Below are positions 25,563-32,258 of a DNA stretch of 64,000 nucleotides, in pieces. Origin of the DNA: Candidatus Moranbacteria bacterium GW2011_GWC2_40_12 (GTDB lineage: Bacteria; Patescibacteria; Paceibacteria; Moranbacterales; UBA11712); NCBI GenBank assembly GCA_000995965.1, contig LBYD01000004.1, positions 35,049 to 99,048 on the forward strand, given 5' to 3'. The first letter of the stretch is position 1; the number at the start of each line of letters is the position of its first letter. Position numbers and translations under genes: made by a program. The notes under the pieces were generated by a model. That model saw only the letters and a program-made list of their open reading frames with translations, searched no databases and was not told the DNA's origin.

Positions 25563-26270
25563 ATGAAAAAGCTTGCTATCTTCGACATTGACGGCACGAT
25601 TTTCCGCAAAAATCTCCATTTTGAATTGATTGATGAGCTGTCCTGGCTGAGAATATTTTCTAAAGATGCTCGAAAGACGTTGGTGCGGGTATATGCTGAT
25701 TGGCTGGAACATCGCGGCACATACGAGGAATATCGGAAGAAAATAGTCAGCATCTATGAAAGGGAACTCAAGGGATGCTGCCAGAAAGATATTGTTGATG
25801 CCAGCCGGAAAGTGGCAGATTTCAACAAAGACCGCGTATATATTTTTACCCGGGATTTAATAAAAAAGTTAAAAAAAACAAAGTATACAATAATTGCCAT
25901 TTCCGGATCCCCGATAGAAATCGTAAAGGAATACAACAAATACATGAAATTCGACGAGGTTTTTGGTTCGGTTTATGAAACGAACGGCAAGGGATGTTAT
26001 ACCGGAAAAACTATTTTCGAGCCAGTGAAGCACAAAGGGCATGTGGTCGGCCAATTTATTTCAGAAAAAAATATGACGCTTGAAGGGTCTTTTGGCATAG
26101 GGGACACGGAGTCAGATATCAGTTTTCTCAAAATGGTTGCGCATCCCATCGCTTTCAATCCGAATATGAATCTCGAAAAAGCGGCTCGGCGAAAGAAATG
26201 GAAAATTGTTGTTGAAAAGAAAGATGTGATATATGATATAGGAAACTTTAAGACAATAGGCGCAAAATAA
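25563..26270 (+). CDS. HAD-IB family phosphatase (SerB-like)
   Basis: This 235-residue protein has motif I FDIDGTIF, motif II IAISGSPIEIVKEY, and motif IV GIGDTESDISFLKM, in the spacing of subclass IB phosphatases (SerB and relatives). A C1 cap lies between motifs I and II. The substrate could be phosphoserine or another small phosphomonoester and is not predictable. The ATG lies 12 bases after a palindromic element. The stop overlaps the next start as TAATG. Confidence 0.8.
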   Translation: MKKLAIFDIDGTIFRKNLHFELIDELSWLRIFSKDARKTLVRVYADWLEHRGTYEEYRKKIVSIYERELKGCCQKDIVDASRKVADFNKDRVYIFTRDLIKKLKKTKYTIIAISGSPIEIVKEYNKYMKFDEVFGSVYETNGKGCYTGKTIFEPVKHKGHVVGQFISEKNMTLEGSFGIGDTESDISFLKMVAHPIAFNPNMNLEKAARRKKWKIVVEKKDVIYDIGNFKTIGAK

Positions 26271-26407
26271 TGCCCGAAAATTTCACATTAGAAGAGCTTT
26301 TTGAGTGGATTGTCAAAAAAACGATCTGGTTTTATCTTCCTTTTTACGCGCTTTATCGCTTTGGCAGGGAGCTCTTGCAAGAAATTTTTTCCAAGGAAGA
26401 AAAATAA
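26270..26407 (+). CDS. 45-residue hypothetical protein
   Basis: The reading frame starts MPENFTLEEL and ends SKEEK, with one amphipathic hydrophobic stretch (WIVKKTIWFYLPFYALY). Its ATG overlaps the preceding stop (TAATG) and its stop overlaps the next ATG the same way, so it is translationally coupled on both sides. That exact double coupling is the main support for it being real. No family recognised. Confidence 0.6.
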   Translation: MPENFTLEELFEWIVKKTIWFYLPFYALYRFGRELLQEIFSKEEK

Positions 26408-26703
26408 TGCGGAAATCATTTTCGGAAAAAGTTATTAGTATTGTTGTCCGGATCCCCAAAGGCCGGACGCTTTCTTATAAAGAGGTTGCGCGAAGAGCCG
26501 GAAATGAAAAAGCGGCCCGGGCGGTGGGAAATATTTTGAATAAATACTATCAAAACTGTGTCAGAAATAAAAAACCTGCGATTCCTTGCCATCGGGTCAT
26601 TCGTTCCGACGGAAAAATTGGTGGATACGCAATGGGGAAGAAAGAAAAGATGAAATTGCTTAAAAAAGAAACCGCCCATAGCAAAGGGGCGGATTCTTTA
26701 TGA
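26407..26703 (+). CDS. Methylated-DNA--protein-cysteine methyltransferase domain protein (Ogt/ATL-like)
   Basis: This 98-residue protein contains the alkyl-acceptor motif IPCHRVI with the reactive cysteine, followed by GKIGGYAMGKKEK. VVRIPKGRTLSYKEVARRAG is the winged-helix DNA-binding part. It consists of the C-terminal domain only, without the N-terminal ribonuclease-like domain of full Ada/Ogt, as is common in small genomes. The cysteine implies direct repair of O6-alkylguanine rather than an alkyltransferase-like role. Confidence 0.85.
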   Translation: MRKSFSEKVISIVVRIPKGRTLSYKEVARRAGNEKAARAVGNILNKYYQNCVRNKKPAIPCHRVIRSDGKIGGYAMGKKEKMKLLKKETAHSKGADSL

Positions 26704-26716
26704 GCAGAATATGAAA

Positions 26717-27061
26717 TTATTTCACCGATTCGACAAATTTTTTGAATTGCTCCGGGAATTTCATCGCCATCTCGCTCAAGACTTTCCGGTCGAGGGCGAT
26801 TTTTTTGTCGGTGAGTTTTTTGACGAAGCTTGAATATTTTTCTCCATTTTCCCGAAGAGCCGCATTCAGTCGCAAAATCCAAAGGTTTCGGAAAGTTCTT
26901 TTCTTGGCCCGGCGGTCCCGATAGGCATATTGCCCGGCTTTGAGCAGGGCTTCTTTGGCGGCGGCATAATTCGACTTCCGGCGCCACATAAAGCCTTTCG
27001 TCATTTTCAAGACTTTTTTTCTTCTTTTTGAAGCAATTTTTCCTCGTTTGACTCGCGACAT
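26717..27061 (-). CDS. rplT: 50S ribosomal protein bL20
   Basis: This 114-residue protein matches bL20 from end to end: MSRVKRGKIASKRRKKVL, YRDRRAKKRTFRNLWILRLN and the YSSFVKKL region. It binds 23S rRNA early in 50S assembly. Last gene of the infC-rpmI-rplT operon. The AT-rich gap to rpmI could host autoregulatory structure, but I see none clearly. Confidence 0.95.
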   Translation of the reverse strand: MSRVKRGKIASKRRKKVLKMTKGFMWRRKSNYAAAKEALLKAGQYAYRDRRAKKRTFRNLWILRLNAALRENGEKYSSFVKKLTDKKIALDRKVLSEMAMKFPEQFKKFVESVK

Positions 27062-27122
27062 AAAAAATGAAAACCACTCCTTTCCTTCCTTCCCTTAATA
27101 AGGGGAGTATAAGAAGCGGGGT

Positions 27123-27320
27123 CTAATTATAGGGTAAATTAAGAAGTATGTTCTCCGCGTCGGTTTTGAAGACGACTTCGTCGTTGCGTTTGCGGCGGGT
27201 GATTTTTCCGGGATTGCGCGCATTGAAATGGCCCTGGCCTATGTCCCGGCGCATCACTTTTCTTTTTGCCGTGATTCTCACGCGTTTTTTGACAGCTTTT
27301 CTTGTCTTTAGCTTGGGCAT
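27123..27320 (-). CDS. rpmI: 50S ribosomal protein bL35
   Basis: This 65-residue basic protein begins MPKLKTRKAVKKRVRIT and contains MRRDIGQGHFNARN, in place of the usual HxxxKK-type block. Length and position between infC and rplT confirm the assignment. Four bases separate it from the infC stop. Confidence 0.93.
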   Translation of the reverse strand: MPKLKTRKAVKKRVRITAKRKVMRRDIGQGHFNARNPGKITRRKRNDEVVFKTDAENILLNLPYN

Positions 27321-27324
27321 AATC

Positions 27325-27867
27325 TTATTTAGGGGCGATTATTACATTAAATCCTCCCGGGAATTTCTTTATTTCTTGTTCAATCTTGCTTGGGACGGAA
27401 ATTGACATTATAAAACTATTCAAAGTTTCTCTTGCCAGTGGCTGGTGGGCTTTTTCTCTGCCCCGAAGGCGAATTTCAATCTTCACCTTGTTTGCCTGCG
27501 AGAGAAATTTTTCGGCTTGTTTTTTCCGGACATCCAAGTCATGGTCATCCGTTTTGAGCCCGAGGCGGATTCCTTTTATCTCGGTTTTCTTTTGCTTCGA
27601 CCGCTGTTGCTGTTCCTCTTTGGCTTTCTGGTACTGAAACTTTCCAAAATCCATGATTTTCACAATCGGGGGACGGACATTGGGAACAATCTCAACCAAA
27701 TCCAATTCTCTCTCGCGGGCCATCTGAAGGGCCTCTTCCGTCGGGACAATGCCAATTTGCTGGCCGCTTTCGTCAATAAGCCTCACGGGAGAAATACGGA
27801 TATATTCATTGACTCTGGTCCGCGGTCCGCGAAATTGCGGCTGACGGCGAAAAAAACGTCTGCGAAT
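27325..27867 (-). CDS. infC: Translation initiation factor IF-3 with probable ATT start
   Basis: IF-3 sequence (RVNEYIRISPVRLIDESG) continues upstream of the first GTG at 27786, and no ATG, GTG or TTG occurs before an in-frame TAA. The ATT at 27867 gives 180 residues, the normal family length. A rare AUU start is the known autoregulatory device of infC in other bacteria, since IF-3 discriminates against it. The N-domain ends near 80 at KAKEEQQQRSKQKK and the C-domain follows. The first gene of the trio, downstream of ssrA. Confidence 0.9.
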   Translation of the reverse strand: MRRRFFRRQPQFRGPRTRVNEYIRISPVRLIDESGQQIGIVPTEEALQMARERELDLVEIVPNVRPPIVKIMDFGKFQYQKAKEEQQQRSKQKKTEIKGIRLGLKTDDHDLDVRKKQAEKFLSQANKVKIEIRLRGREKAHQPLARETLNSFIMSISVPSKIEQEIKKFPGGFNVIIAPK

Positions 27868-27896
27868 ATGTTTTGTGTTATTGGTTAGCTTTTTGC

Positions 27897-28018
27897 TTTA
27901 CGAATTACGAATCTCTTACGAATATACGAATGAGATTAAAGAAAGCATTTGCAATTTCTAAAATTGCTCAGCTTGCCGAAGTTATTGGTATATTCGTACT
28001 AAATTCGTAATTCGTAAA
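27897..28018. repeat. TTTACGAATTACGAA intergenic palindromic repeat, copy 2
   Basis: This 122-bp palindrome in the infC leader opens TTTACGAATTACGAATC and closes AATTCGTAATTCGTAAA. Its loop is about 30 bases longer than in the copies at 22930 and 54735. The remaining bases to 28107 contain two GC-rich hairpins (CCAGCC...GGCTGG and CCGCCTCGGGCGG) and no gene. Confidence 0.85.
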
Positions 28019-28107
28019 GAATTTCGTGGAGATGGGGAGAATCGCCAGCCAGAGGCTGGTCCGCCTCGGGCGGAAACTCCAAGATGGCTAAGTTCTGCCT
28101 GTTTCCA

Positions 28108-28494
28108 TGGTGGAGATGATGGGACTCGAACCCATGTCCAAATTTATATCTTCCAAAATATTCTACAAGCTTAGTTTACTTGTTTTGAGAAACTTTTCAA
28201 GTATAAAGTAAACAAAACCTTGAAAAGTCCTCTTTGCTCAATGGTCAGAGATAGCCGCAGAGAAAAACTATCAATCAAGCCCAATGTATGACACCAGCGG
28301 TTGCTTATTAGGCATCAGCAGGCTGATGGTCCCCGCGAATTAGGCAGGAACAACGGCGTAAGCAGGCTGAAAAGCTTGCTTAACCTTTGAAAATAAGTTT
28401 GCACTTATGATCGTTGACACAAGGTTTTACGAGTCTAATGTCATGCTCGGCTTGCGTATTTTGAGAGAACAAATTGTCGATGCCTAGCATCCCC
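28108..28494 (-). ncRNA. ssrA: Transfer-messenger RNA (tmRNA)
   Basis: The 387-nt one-piece tmRNA has its acceptor stem formed by GGGGATG at the 5' end and CATCTCC at the 3' end, an encoded CCA, and a T-arm around GGGTTCGAGTCCC. The tag frame opens at GCA and reads ANLFSKVKQ...AYAVVPA before TAA, so the degradation tag ends VVPA instead of the common LAA. Pseudoknot-forming segments flank the tag. It lies directly downstream of smpB, its protein partner. Confidence 0.93.
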
Positions 28495-28538
28495 GCCCGC
28501 AACGCTTCAAAAAAAAACGGTGCCGGCGCGATTGCCAA

Positions 28539-28982
28539 TTATCTCTTGAGCGCTCTCGCTATTTTTCTGTCGCTTTCCCTTTTCTGTATTACAGAGCGCT
28601 TGTCATGCTTCTTTCTGCCTTTTCCTATGCCAAATTCGATCTTCAGAAGGCCTCGCTTAGTATATACCCGAATGGGCACAAGTGTCAACCCTTCAACCCG
28701 CGATTTACCGATAAGAGTGCGAATTTCAGCCCGGTGGAGAAGCAGTTTCCGGGGCGCGGTGGGGTCATAGTTCGCAATTGCCCCCGCGTGCTTGTATAAA
28801 GGGATATTGGCGTTGGTGAGATAAAGTTCTTCACCTTTGACGGTCACAAAACTGCCTTTCAAACTGATGTGCCCGTTTTTTACGGATTTCACTTCATATC
28901 CGCGCAACACCAAACCGGCCTCGAATCGCTCCGAGATAGCATAGTCGAAATTGGCTCGTTTGTTCACAGCTAATACGCTCAT
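28539..28982 (-). CDS. smpB: SsrA-binding protein SmpB
   Basis: This 147-residue protein has the OB-fold blocks FDYAISERFEAGLVLRGYE, EVKSVKNGHISLKGSFV and GLTLVPIRVYTKRGLLKIE, plus the basic C-terminal tail that becomes helical in the decoding centre. It carries tmRNA to stalled ribosomes. smpB and ssrA are adjacent in the same direction, 44 bases apart. Confidence 0.96.
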   Translation of the reverse strand: MSVLAVNKRANFDYAISERFEAGLVLRGYEVKSVKNGHISLKGSFVTVKGEELYLTNANIPLYKHAGAIANYDPTAPRKLLLHRAEIRTLIGKSRVEGLTLVPIRVYTKRGLLKIEFGIGKGRKKHDKRSVIQKRESDRKIARALKR

Positions 28983-29023
28983 ATCTTTATTAAAGCCGGA
29001 AATCAGGTTTTAGGCAATTTTTG

Positions 29024-29051
29024 TTGACGTAATAGAAATTTATGCTATGAT
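29024..29051 (+). promoter_or_regulatory. Sigma70-type promoter for a candidate ncRNA
   Basis: TTGACG at 29024-29029 and TATGAT at 29046-29051 are 16 bases apart. Transcription would start near 29058, about 225 bases before argS. Confidence 0.6.
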
Positions 29052-29057
29052 TTCTTT

Positions 29058-29253
29058 TAAGAAAGGAGGGCAAGCAAGCTAGTGGATTAGCGGGACTGGC
29101 AGCCCCGGCGGTGTAAAGAAACTGTTTCCACTTAAAATTTATCTATCCCATGCCGGGCGCCACTTAGAAAGTCATTGCTTAATAACCCCCTCTCGAAAGA
29201 GAAATCAGGGTGCAATGATTAGTACATGTGGTGGGTTAGCTCGGCTTTTTTTA
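29058..29253 (+). ncRNA. Candidate structured non-coding RNA upstream of argS
   Basis: About 196 nt lie between a good promoter and the run CGGCTTTTTTT. Three helices are visible: CCCGGC with GCCGGG, a GAAAC/GTTTC hairpin inside them, and TCATTGC with GCAATGA enclosing CCC/GGG and TCTC/GAGA pairs with a GAAA-type tip. A longer closing helix (AGCTA with TAGCT) is possible. No open reading frame fits. I see no SRP, RNase P or T-box signature. The size suits 6S RNA but I cannot confirm it. Confidence 0.5.
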
Positions 29254-29282
29254 TTTCAAATCCCTTGCTATACTGAATTTGT

Positions 29283-30917
29283 ATGAAATCTGATATTCAA
29301 AAAATTGTTAAAAACGCTATCCAATCCGCTTTTGGGATTGATTTTGAGGTGGAGAAAATAAAAGTGTATTATCCGCCGGAGAGGATGGGGGATTTTTCAA
29401 CGAATGTGGCGCTTCTGCTTGCAAAAGAAGTCGGGAAAAGTCCGATGGAAGTGGCGGAGAAGCTGAAAGAAAAGCTTGGCTCTCAAGATCAAAGCTCGGC
29501 TTTTCTCTTTCGGCAACAAGTTGCCGAAATTCCTCAAAGCCAAGCTTTTTTCGAAAAAATCGAAATCGCCAAACCCGGTTTCATCAATTTTTGGTTGGCG
29601 GAAAATACACTACAACTAGTTGTAGTGAAAATTAATGAAGAAAAAAATAAATTCGGCAATTCGGGAATCGGGAAAGGCAAAAAAATTCATCTTGATTTTG
29701 TTTCGGCGAATCCAACCGGTCCGGTGCATATCGGGAATGCAAGAGGCGGTCCGCTTGGAGACACGCTCGCGAATGTGTTTGAAAAAGCGGGATACGAAGC
29801 ATATCGTGAATACTATGTGAACGATGCCGGGAATCAGGTGGAAATTCTGGGGCATTCGATTTTGGGCGATAGCGAAACGCAGTATAGCGGAGAATATATA
29901 GAAGAAATAAGAAATAAGATGGAAGAAAGCGATCCGGAAAAAGCAGGGGAAAAAGGCGTGAAGATTATTCTCGAAGAAATCATCAAGCCTTCAATGGAAA
30001 AGTTTGGAATTAATTTTGATAGCTATTTTTCCGAAAAAAAACTGCAAAAAAGCGGGAAAGTGGATAAAATTATAAGCTTACTTAGGGGAAAAGGATATAT
30101 CTTCGAAAAGGACGGGGCGGCTTGGTTCAAGTCAACCGAGTTTGGCGATGACAAAGATCGGGTGGTGGTGAAATCAAACGGCGAAAAAACATATTTTGGC
30201 TCGGACATTGCTTATCACAAAGAAAAATTTGATCGGGGCTTCGATATACTGATTGACATTTGGGGAGCGGACCATCACGGGGAAGTAGCGAGAACAAAAG
30301 GAGCACTCAAGGTGTTAGGTTATGAAAACAAGCTTGATGTGATTCTGACGCAATTCGTACGGGTGATGAAAGATGGGGAGGAAATGAAAATGTCCAAGCG
30401 TGCGGGGACTTATGTCAGCGTGGATGATCTCATCGGCGAAGTCGGAAAGGACGCGACCAGATTTTTCTTTTTGATGCACAGCGCGGATACCCACATGAAT
30501 TTTGATATGGACCTCGCGAAGGAGCAGAGCGAGAAAAACCCCGTTTATTATGTCCAATATGCCCATGCGAGAATTTGCAGTATTTTACGAAAGGCTGCTC
30601 TCCTAAGATCGGATCTTAGGAGCGTCCTAAGATCCGATCTTAGGAAAATGCACACAAAGGAACGCAGTTTAGTTTTCGAACTTCTGAAATTTCCGGATCT
30701 CGTTGAAGAAATTTCGCAAAACTACGCCGTCCACTATCTCCCGCAATATGCCATGGGCCTCGCGGACAAATTCCATTCTTTTTATGACGAGTGCCGGGTG
30801 ATTGATGAAAATAATTTGGAACTCACTGCTCAGCGCCTGGAAATCGTGAAGGCCGTGCAAATTGTGCTGGCAGAAGTGCTAAAAATAATGGGAATCAGCG
30901 CGCCGGAGAGGATGTAA
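29283..30917 (+). CDS. argS: Arginyl-tRNA synthetase
   Basis: This 544-residue class I synthetase has the Add-1-like N-terminal domain, HIGNARGGPLGD (HIGH motif), the DIWGADHHGEVAR block and KMSKRAGTYV (KMSKS-like motif), and ends in an anticodon-binding domain closing KIMGISAPERM. Three palindromic elements are read in frame: residues about 63-89 (element at 29491), 109-115 (a 20-bp palindrome at 29608-29627) and 440-455 (tandem palindromes at 30600-30645, giving LLRSDLRSVLRSDLRK). They fall at positions I judge to be loops, and the catalytic motifs are intact. Confidence 0.94.
   Translation: MKSDIQKIVKNAIQSAFGIDFEVEKIKVYYPPERMGDFSTNVALLLAKEVGKSPMEVAEKLKEKLGSQDQSSAFLFRQQVAEIPQSQAFFEKIEIAKPGFINFWLAENTLQLVVVKINEEKNKFGNSGIGKGKKIHLDFVSANPTGPVHIGNARGGPLGDTLANVFEKAGYEAYREYYVNDAGNQVEILGHSILGDSETQYSGEYIEEIRNKMEESDPEKAGEKGVKIILEEIIKPSMEKFGINFDSYFSEKKLQKSGKVDKIISLLRGKGYIFEKDGAAWFKSTEFGDDKDRVVVKSNGEKTYFGSDIAYHKEKFDRGFDILIDIWGADHHGEVARTKGALKVLGYENKLDVILTQFVRVMKDGEEMKMSKRAGTYVSVDDLIGEVGKDATRFFFLMHSADTHMNFDMDLAKEQSEKNPVYYVQYAHARICSILRKAALLRSDLRSVLRSDLRKMHTKERSLVFELLKFPDLVEEISQNYAVHYLPQYAMGLADKFHSFYDECRVIDENNLELTAQRLEIVKAVQIVLAEVLKIMGISAPERM
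29491..29548 (+). repeat. 58-bp two-stem palindromic element inside argS
   Basis: Arms AAAGCTCGGCTTT and AAAGCCAAGCTTT differ at one C/T position. The inner hairpin TTTCGGCAAC/GTTGCCGAAA is a perfect 10 bp. A second partial arm (AAAGCTTGGCTCTC) precedes it at 29471. Read in frame. Confidence 0.9.
30600..30645 (+). repeat. Tandem palindromes inside argS
   Basis: TCCTAAGATCGGATCTTAGGA is followed three bases later by its reverse complement. Both are internally palindromic, so the DNA can form two small hairpins or one long one. Read in frame as an arginine/leucine-rich repeat. Confidence 0.9.
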
Positions 30918-30986
30918 TTGGTAACTTGTAATTCGTAATTCGGATTTTTTCGATATCCTAATTGCCAATTACTAATTACGAATTAC
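30916..30986. repeat. Intergenic palindrome GTAATTCGTAATT
   Basis: GTAATTCGTAATT and AATTACGAATTAC are perfect 13-bp arms around a 33-base spacer between argS and the exonuclease gene. It is related in motif to the TTTACGAATTACG repeats. Confidence 0.75.
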
Positions 30987-30994
30987 TTTAATTT

Positions 30995-31645
30995 ATGAAC
31001 TATTACAACAACGGACCGCGAAAAAAGATGTTCCTCGACATTGAAACTCTTCCCGCGCCGGAGCATGTGCATGAGGCTTTGATGGAAATTCACGAATATC
31101 GAAAAAAGAAGAAAAGAAAAAACGGGGAAAAATATTCCAAAAGCTTCGAGCAATTTCTGGCTGAAACTGGGCTCGACGGGACATTCGGGCGGATTTTTTG
31201 CATCTCCTATGCCATCAATGACGATATGGTCCATTGCATTTGCGACGAAGACGAAAAGAAAATGCTCGAAAATTTCTGGGAAGCGGCCAAAGACGTCGAT
31301 CTCTTTGTCGGTTTTAATATAATGGATTTTGATCTCAAATATATCATCCAGCGCTCGATCATCCACGGCGTGAAGCCGAAAACAAAGGTGCGCCTGTCTT
31401 TCGCCAGATACCGCAGCGATCCAATCTATGACGCGATGCACGAGTGGAACCAGTGGGGATACGGCAGGAATGTTTCGCTTGATTCTCTGGCGCGGGCGCT
31501 TGGCCTCGGTTCATCAAAAACCAATATGGACGGGTCGGAAGTTTTCACCTATTACAAAAAAGGAAAGCTGAAAGAAATCTGCGCCTACTGCAACGCGGAT
31601 GTTGAGGTGACGAGGAAAATATACAAGAAGATGAATTTTGAATAA
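30995..31645 (+). CDS. 3'-5' exonuclease of the DnaQ/PolB-like RNase H fold
   Basis: This 216-residue protein has the DEDD exonuclease motifs: ExoI MFLDIETLP, ExoII GFNIMDFDLKYI and ExoIII YCNADVEVTRKIY (tyrosine form). The region between ExoII and ExoIII, with LDSLARALGLGSSK, resembles the PolB-like predicted exonucleases that occur without a polymerase domain. It probably trims DNA or RNA 3' ends. The stop TAA lies inside the first bases of a palindromic element. Confidence 0.85.
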   Translation: MNYYNNGPRKKMFLDIETLPAPEHVHEALMEIHEYRKKKKRKNGEKYSKSFEQFLAETGLDGTFGRIFCISYAINDDMVHCICDEDEKKMLENFWEAAKDVDLFVGFNIMDFDLKYIIQRSIIHGVKPKTKVRLSFARYRSDPIYDAMHEWNQWGYGRNVSLDSLARALGLGSSKTNMDGSEVFTYYKKGKLKEICAYCNADVEVTRKIYKKMNFE

Positions 31646-31702
31646 AGCTCGGCTTTGAGGAATGACGGGTGTTGAGCTCCCGTCAGGAAAAAGCCGAGCT
31701 TT
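31644..31702 (-). repeat. 59-bp two-stem palindromic element, intergenic
   Basis: Arms AAAGCTCGGCTTT and AAAGCCGAGCTTT are perfect complements. The inner stem begins TGACGGG and ends CCCGTCA. It supplies the stop codon of the exonuclease gene. Confidence 0.9.
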
Positions 31703-31788
31703 GATGCATAATATTTACTGAGCTAAGCCCGACTTAGCTCATTTTTATAAAAAAAAGAAAACAGGACGTTGCCTGTTTATAAAGGGGG

Positions 31789-31864
31789 TGGTGGGACGGA
31801 CGGAATTCGAACCCGCGACACGGCGATTGCAAAATCGCCTGCTCTGCCACTGAGCTACCGGCCC
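31789..31864 (-). tRNA. tRNA gene, anticodon loop with 8 bases (UGC, Ala-like)
   Basis: The minus-strand cloverleaf has GGGCCGG/CCGTCCC as acceptor (one C-U mismatch), D-stem GCTC/GAGC, T-loop TTCGAAT and encoded CCA. The anticodon stem GGCGA/TCGCC encloses TTTTGCAA, eight bases. Removing one T would give a normal UGC (Ala) loop, but the G3-U70 alanine identity pair is absent. The T-stem has G-U pairs at both ends, including the normally invariant 53-61. Specificity is therefore uncertain. It may be a degenerate gene. Confidence 0.7.
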
Positions 31865-31900
31865 ACGCATAGGTTTAATTTTTCCAGCGGAATTTTCCGC

Positions 31901-31978
31901 TGGCAGGCCCGGAAGGATTCGAACCTTCGACACGTGGATCTATGAGTCCACTGCTCTAACCTGTTGAGCTACGGGCCC
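31901..31978 (-). tRNA. tRNA gene with CAU anticodon (Met or Ile2), 8-base anticodon loop
   Basis: The acceptor GGGCCCG/CGGGCCT has a G1-U72 wobble. D-stem GCTC/GAGC, T-arm GAAGG/CCTTC with TTCGAAT, and an encoded CCA are regular. The anticodon stem GTGGA/TCCAC encloses CTCATAGA, one base more than the usual CTCATAA. The anticodon stem lacks the three G-C pairs of initiator tRNA, so this is elongator Met or the Ile tRNA modified to read AUA. Confidence 0.75.
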
Positions 31979-31992
31979 GCATAAAAAGAACT

Positions 31993-32054
31993 GGCAGAAG
32001 GGGGACAGGGATTTGAACCCTGAATTGCGCTATCTTAGTCATCCCCCTCCTGCC
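31993..32054 (-). ncRNA. tRNA-like hairpin with T-arm (truncated tRNA?)
   Basis: A 13-bp stem (GGCAGGAGGGGGA with TCCCCCTTCTGCC) encloses 19 bases and a consensus T-arm (CAGGG, TTCAAAT, CCCTG). D-arm and anticodon arm are missing. It looks like a tRNA remnant or a tRNA-derived small RNA. It lies in line with the two tRNA genes. Confidence 0.45.
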
Positions 32055-32180
32055 CAATTGAAATAATCTAGCAAATGTAGCTTGGATTTGTCAACATTAT
32101 CTTTTTTTCAAGTGCGTACCATTGCCTTATTCAAGGCTTTATTGCTATTGTGGGGAAGTGAAGTAAAGCGTTGAAATGAA

Positions 32181-32258
32181 CCCCGTTAGAAATTCGGGGT
32201 TTACTCGATTAACTCATAAAATATGCAATAATCTTAATTATATAAATTTCTAACGGGG
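32181..32258. repeat. Inverted repeat CCCCGTTAGAAATT spanning an ABC permease start
   Basis: Perfect 14-bp arms at 32181-32194 and 32245-32258. The second arm runs into the GTG start of the permease and supplies the AACGGGG that sits where a ribosome-binding site would be. The motif is shared with 23961-24021. The stretch 32060-32180 holds nothing recognisable. Confidence 0.8.

Noticed and set aside
31745..31933. Minus-strand open reading frame over the tRNA cluster.
   Set aside because: It is the translation of two tRNA genes (a common artefact).
31789..31978. Introns in the two tRNA genes.
   Set aside because: Only one extra base is present in each anticodon loop, far too little for any intron class.
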